DNA of 64,000 bases, taken from the NCBI RefSeq assembly GCF_003384725.1, contig NZ_QNVV01000002.1, positions 1 to 64,000 of the forward strand. The letters are read 5' to 3'. The translations under genes and the position numbers were made by a program. Below are positions 60,603-64,000 of the stretch, piece after piece. This DNA is from Chryseobacterium pennipullorum (GTDB lineage Bacteria > Bacteroidota > Bacteroidia > Flavobacteriales > Weeksellaceae). The first letter of the stretch is position 1. Each line of letters opens with the position of its first letter. Below the pieces are notes generated by a model. That model did no database searches, was not told the origin of the DNA, and saw only the letters and a list, made by a program, of their open reading frames with translations.

Positions 60603-61193
60603 TTACTTCACCACCTTTTCCGTTTCCAGGCTTCTGATCAACAGCAGCTCAAAAGCTTCCCCCATTTCGTCTGAAGCTCTGCTGATGGCATTTTCCAGCA
60701 TATTTCTGATCTGTCTTTCCGTAACACCAGCTTCAGTCCAGCTTTTTCCAGAGGTATGGGAATTCAAAATGAACGGCATAATTCTATCGATGGCACAGGC
60801 AAAAATAGCATCCGGCGTTTTTTCCTCTTCGAATTCCAGCCATAAATTAAAAAACTCTGTGCGTAAAGGCTCATCCAGGATTCCGAATATTTTTTGAGCA
60901 GAGGCCTTTTCTCTTTCAAACTTTCCTACCATAGCCACTTCATCAAACAGAAAAGTATCACCGGCCTCAATTTCCACAAGATCATGAATGGAAAGCATTC
61001 TTATGACTCTCAGCAAATCAATATCTGCACGGTTTTTAGCGTACGGATAAAGGATCTGTGCCAGGATAATGATTTGCCATGAATGTTCTGCGGTATTCTC
61101 TCTTCTGGAATCATCAGCATTATAATTTCTTCTCTGTACGTTTTTCAAAGCATCAACTGCCAGGATAAAATCGATCTCTTTCTGGATTTTCAT
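60603..61193 (-). CDS. HD-domain phosphohydrolase (YfbR-like)
   Basis: A 196-residue protein of the HD superfamily. The metal-binding residues are His37 in TAEHSWQI, His70 and Asp71 in SIHDLVEIEAGD, and a later Asp in the AIDRIMPF segment. The sequence matches the YfbR/5'-deoxynucleotidase-like group. I chose the ATG at 61193 over 61256 because the first 21 residues of the longer frame overlap the upstream gene and look untypical. The upstream gene ends seven bases before this start. Confidence 0.83.
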   Translation of the reverse strand: MKIQKEIDFILAVDALKNVQRRNYNADDSRRENTAEHSWQIIILAQILYPYAKNRADIDLLRVIRMLSIHDLVEIEAGDTFLFDEVAMVGKFEREKASAQKIFGILDEPLRTEFFNLWLEFEEEKTPDAIFACAIDRIMPFILNSHTSGKSWTEAGVTERQIRNMLENAISRASDEMGEAFELLLIRSLETEKVVK

Positions 61194-61200
61194 TGTATTC

Positions 61201-61893
61201 TTATCTGTTATATTGTTCTGAAGGATACACCTTTGTTTTGGTTCTCCATTTATCATTTATTTTCTCTCTCGTAGTCACTTTTACACGACCTTCTTCGCTG
61301 CTGTCTTCTTCTTTTTCTAAGACTTTATCCAGACCCTTATTCGGAATGACGGCATATTCGGTTGTAAACATATTGCAGCATCCGGATTTACCATAAGAGA
61401 TAAGGCGTTTACGTTTGGCATCAACATCAAAAATATCAAGTGAATTGGAGGCAAGATCTGTAAGCTCCTTACTCTTCACAAACCCCATTCTGGTACTATT
61501 GAATACGTATACATCGTATGATGCAGCCATGTAGTTTCCCATATTGCCGTTTCTTATGGCTATATCTTCCGTACCGTCAAAGTTAAAATCATCAATGATA
61601 ACAGGGCTTTGCTGCTGCGTCAGCTGGATCATCTTTCCCAATCCCGGTTTTTGATTCTGATTCAATTCCAGTACCAGACCTTCGGAAGTAAATGTCTGTA
61701 CCTTGGCATTTTTCCGGTCAAACAGCTCTACGGTTCCCTTACCATCACACCGGTCATTATTGCAATGATCTACGTGAATGATAGCGTCATAACTCCTGGA
61801 TGCATTTTTTACCTCAAACTGATATTGTCCAAAACATAAAGGACCCAGTAAAACAATCGCGGACAAGCTCTTGCATGTATTTAAAATTTTCAT
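61201..61893 (-). CDS. Secreted XAC2610-like protein
   Basis: A 230-residue protein with a signal peptide ending CFGQ (about 1-23). The central VIIDDFNFDGTEDIAIRNGN (98-117) with SYDVYVF after it is the FG-GAP-like pattern of XAC2610-type periplasmic proteins, which often resemble propeller blades. Four Cys in two pairs (HCNNDRC and GCCN) may form disulphides. It precedes the HD gene by seven bases and is probably co-transcribed. The function is unknown. Confidence 0.72.
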   Translation of the reverse strand: MKILNTCKSLSAIVLLGPLCFGQYQFEVKNASRSYDAIIHVDHCNNDRCDGKGTVELFDRKNAKVQTFTSEGLVLELNQNQKPGLGKMIQLTQQQSPVIIDDFNFDGTEDIAIRNGNMGNYMAASYDVYVFNSTRMGFVKSKELTDLASNSLDIFDVDAKRKRLISYGKSGCCNMFTTEYAVIPNKGLDKVLEKEEDSSEEGRVKVTTREKINDKWRTKTKVYPSEQYNR

Positions 61894-62322
61894 AGTAATA
61901 GTAGAAATGAGTTGATGTGTTTAATTAGTATTAGACAAAAATACAAATCATACTACCGACCACAAAATACTTTTCTTATTATGTATCAGAATCGGAGATC
62001 ATTTCCCCTGTGAACGGACGCTTTGTTCTTTTCAATCAGAAGAATCAGATTGATCAGGAAAATCTTATTCCGGGTTTGATATAAAGTCCAAAAATTGATC
62101 ATAGGACATGTATTTTAACTTAATTTTTGTCAGGTAAAAAAATCAATTAAAATTTATATAACTGATTATTAACGTTTTAAACATTTTATTTTAAAAATTT
62201 CACTACTTTGTATTGCATAATACCATTTTAATTACATATCTTTGTAATGTAAAATTAGAATAGGCTCAGCTAGCTAGGAGCATTTTTCTAAGAATATAAC
62301 TAATTAACAAAACTTATCAAAG
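61894..62322. other. Control region of the padR-pspC pair
   Basis: These 429 bases have no gene I can support. They hold a TATCTTTG promoter element (62237-62244), two short dyads (GTATTGCATAATAC at 62210-62223 and TTACAT-N9-ATGTAA at 62232-62252), and a stem candidate around AGCTAGCT near 62268 in the untranslated leader. The left part is plain AT-rich sequence. Confidence 0.5.
62232..62252. promoter_or_regulatory. Dyad over the padR promoter, candidate operator
   Basis: TTACAT and ATGTAA form a perfect inverted repeat with a 9-base centre that includes the -7 element TATCTTTG. Its size and position fit an autoregulatory PadR site. The assignment is inferred. Confidence 0.4.
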
Positions 62323-62652
62323 ATGAATACCGAAAATACCAAAGCGCAAATGCGAAAAGGAATTCTGGAATTCTGTATTCTAAGTCTCATCAATAATCGC
62401 GAAATGTATGTTTCTGATCTTATTGACGAACTGAAAAAAGGAAAACTGGATGTAGTGGAAGGGACCCTCTACCCTCTTCTTACAAGACTTAAAAACGGAG
62501 AGTTTCTCTCTTACAGATGGGAAGAATCTACCGGAGGGCCGCCCAGAAAATATTATCAGATCACAGAAAAAGGAAAACTTTTCCTGGATGAACTTCAAAA
62601 TACATGGAATGAGCTGACAGCCTCAGTCAATCAAATCACCCAACAACATTAA
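62323..62652 (+). CDS. PadR-family transcriptional regulator
   Basis: A 109-residue winged-helix protein of the PadR family. It has QMRKGILEFCILSLINNREMY at the start, the recognition helix in VVEGTLYPLLTRLKNGEFL (about 45-63), and the wing motif GGPPRKYYQITEKGK (about 67-81). It lacks a long C-terminal dimer helix, so it belongs to the short subfamily-2 PadR proteins. The PspC-domain gene follows by ten bases, so PadR probably controls it and itself. Confidence 0.9.
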   Translation: MNTENTKAQMRKGILEFCILSLINNREMYVSDLIDELKKGKLDVVEGTLYPLLTRLKNGEFLSYRWEESTGGPPRKYYQITEKGKLFLDELQNTWNELTASVNQITQQH

Positions 62653-62662
62653 AAACAAAGCT

Positions 62663-64000
62663 ATGAACAAGACACTCTCAATAGGACTCGCAGGTTTTTC
62701 TTTTACCATAGAAGAACACGCATATATAAAGCTCAGCGACTACCTGAACGCACTGAGAAGCTCACTGGATGCTTCTGAAGCGGATGAGGTAATGCATGAC
62801 ATAGAAATAAGAATGGTAGAGATCTTCAGAGATTCTCTGGGAAAACGTGAAGTGATCAACGATACGGATGTAGAAAAAGTAATCGCACAGATCGGAACTC
62901 CGGAAAAAATTGAAGAACAGGAAGAGGCTTATTTTTCTGAAAAAAATACAACTAAAAATACAAATACAGGGACGAACTTCACGGACAAAAAACAACTGTT
63001 CCGTGATCCGGAAAAACAAAAAGTGGCCGGGGTATGTGCTGGTTTAGCCCAATATGTTGGGATGGACATCACGACCATGAGAGCGATCTGGCTGGGAATT
63101 TTTGTCTTAGGAATTTTCACCGCTGCTATCTCCTCTTCATTGATTGGTCTATTATATGTAATCCTTTGGATCGTACTTCCAAAAGCCGAAACAGCGGCAG
63201 ATTTCCTGAAAATGCAGGGAAAGCCTATGAACTTCGACAATCTTAAGAATGAGTCTAACAAATTGGTACAGTTTGCCAATGAATCTACTCAGAGGGTCGG
63301 AGAAATCTACACCGAAAACAAGCCTTACATCAACAATGCCGGAAGCGGGGTATGGAATGTGTTCAAGTATATTATAGGCGGAATTTTTGTACTGATGGCA
63401 GTAGGAAGCATCGTGGGAGTATTTGTACTATTCGGACTATTCGGAATGGATACGGATTTTCCAGGAGCCAACCAGATCAGATTTTACATGGATGACAATG
63501 GCCTAGACAAAGTACTTGCAGCTATCATGATAATCGGAAGTTTAATTCCTGCCATTGTCTTCAGTTTACTAAGTATCAAAATATTCTCTCCGAAAACAAA
63601 ACTTAGAAATATCGGATGGGTAATAGGAGGACTGTTCCTTCTTCTGATCGGCCTCGGAACCTACTTTGGAATCAGTATGGCTAAGAAAAACCTGATTTAC
63701 AGAGGAAGTAAGGAAGATACTGAAAATGTAGCGATCAATACTACTTCAGATACTGTGTATGTGGATATAAAGCAGATAAGCATCCCGCAAAACTTTATCG
63801 CCTATGATGATGATATCTATTCCGATAAGAGATCAGTTTACGAAGAGGATTATATTTCTGTGGAAGTAACCAGAAAATCTGACATCAAGACTCCTTATCT
63901 GGTGATCAAAAAAGAAGGAAACGGATACAACTATCCGATTCAGCTGAACGTACCAGTAGAGGTAGTGGATAACAAGGTAATGCTTCCTAATTACGTTAAA
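62663..64000 (+). CDS. PspC-domain membrane protein (truncated by window end)
   Basis: The first 446 codons are in the window with no stop. An N-terminal helical segment (about 1-95, charged, with EADEVMHDIEIRMVEIF) resembles the DUF1700-like cytoplasmic part. It is followed by a PspC domain (about 112-170, LFRDPEKQKVAGVCAGLAQY), then three more hydrophobic helices and a periplasmic tail. It is probably linked to envelope stress, as PspC is. The gene overlaps no other and forms a pair with padR upstream. Confidence 0.85.
   Translation, partial: MNKTLSIGLAGFSFTIEEHAYIKLSDYLNALRSSLDASEADEVMHDIEIRMVEIFRDSLGKREVINDTDVEKVIAQIGTPEKIEEQEEAYFSEKNTTKNTNTGTNFTDKKQLFRDPEKQKVAGVCAGLAQYVGMDITTMRAIWLGIFVLGIFTAAISSSLIGLLYVILWIVLPKAETAADFLKMQGKPMNFDNLKNESNKLVQFANESTQRVGEIYTENKPYINNAGSGVWNVFKYIIGGIFVLMAVGSIVGVFVLFGLFGMDTDFPGANQIRFYMDDNGLDKVLAAIMIIGSLIPAIVFSLLSIKIFSPKTKLRNIGWVIGGLFLLLIGLGTYFGISMAKKNLIYRGSKEDTENVAINTTSDTVYVDIKQISIPQNFIAYDDDIYSDKRSVYEEDYISVEVTRKSDIKTPYLVIKKEGNGYNYPIQLNVPVEVVDNKVMLPNYVK

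Noticed and set aside
1..64000. tRNA, rRNA, CRISPR, insertion sequence or phage genes
   Set aside because: None was seen on reading; a covariance-model scan was not possible, so a missed small RNA cannot be excluded.

Overview
The window is a stretch of chromosome from a low-GC member of the Bacteroidota, almost certainly family Weeksellaceae and probably Chryseobacterium or a close relative. The evidence is the set of type IX secretion and gliding genes (gldJ, porU, porV), the repeated occurrence of the Bacteroidota promoter element TAnnTTTG a short way upstream of genes, the scarcity of Shine-Dalgarno sites, many short-signal lipoproteins, and a mevalonate-pathway gene. I saw no rRNA, tRNA, CRISPR array, insertion sequence or phage gene.

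Layout. 1-634 is non-coding and holds two copies of a 239-bp repeat with GGCTGAAGCC-core palindromes. 635-5399 is a tripartite drug-efflux operon (TetR, TolC, HlyD, DHA2 pump) read leftward. 5509-15000 is mostly housekeeping: holB, an aldehyde dehydrogenase, an outer-membrane protein with lptC and anmK, a SRPBCC/NUDIX pair and murF. 15082-21972 is the type IX secretion block, with gldJ diverging from porU-porV. 22113-31982 holds a lipoprotein B1 metallo-beta-lactamase, a FUSC membrane protein, a phosphopantetheinyl transferase, a fused double racemase, a HutZ-like haem enzyme, ahcY and two tandem paralogous lipoproteins. 32032-39376 has purE and purK separated by five rightward genes of accessory character. 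39401-47403 holds small conserved genes, mvaD, an acyl-CoA ligase and a reductase.

The most interesting region is 47716-50262: a compact microviridin-type graspetide (omega-ester peptide) RiPP locus. It has two precursor peptides with the PFFA-x-FLE leader and the T-x-KYPSD core, followed by two ATP-grasp macrocyclases of the MdnB and MdnC types. Both precursors carry, between a KGG leader boundary and the canonical core, an unreported (to my knowledge) 8-9-residue periodic series of [T/S]-x4-D units: three in one and four in the other. A hairpin with a U-tract separates the precursor genes from the enzyme genes and could set their ratio. No dedicated transporter or protease is in the window.

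The second notable region is 59741-60489. A well-formed cobalamin riboswitch with its own promoter leads only to a small hotdog acyl-CoA thioesterase and ends at a strong terminator, rather than leading to a B12 transport or synthesis gene. A 29-codon open frame overlaps the thioesterase start as ATGA. The right end of the window holds an HD hydrolase with an XAC2610-like secreted protein, and a PadR regulator followed by a PspC-domain protein cut by the window edge.
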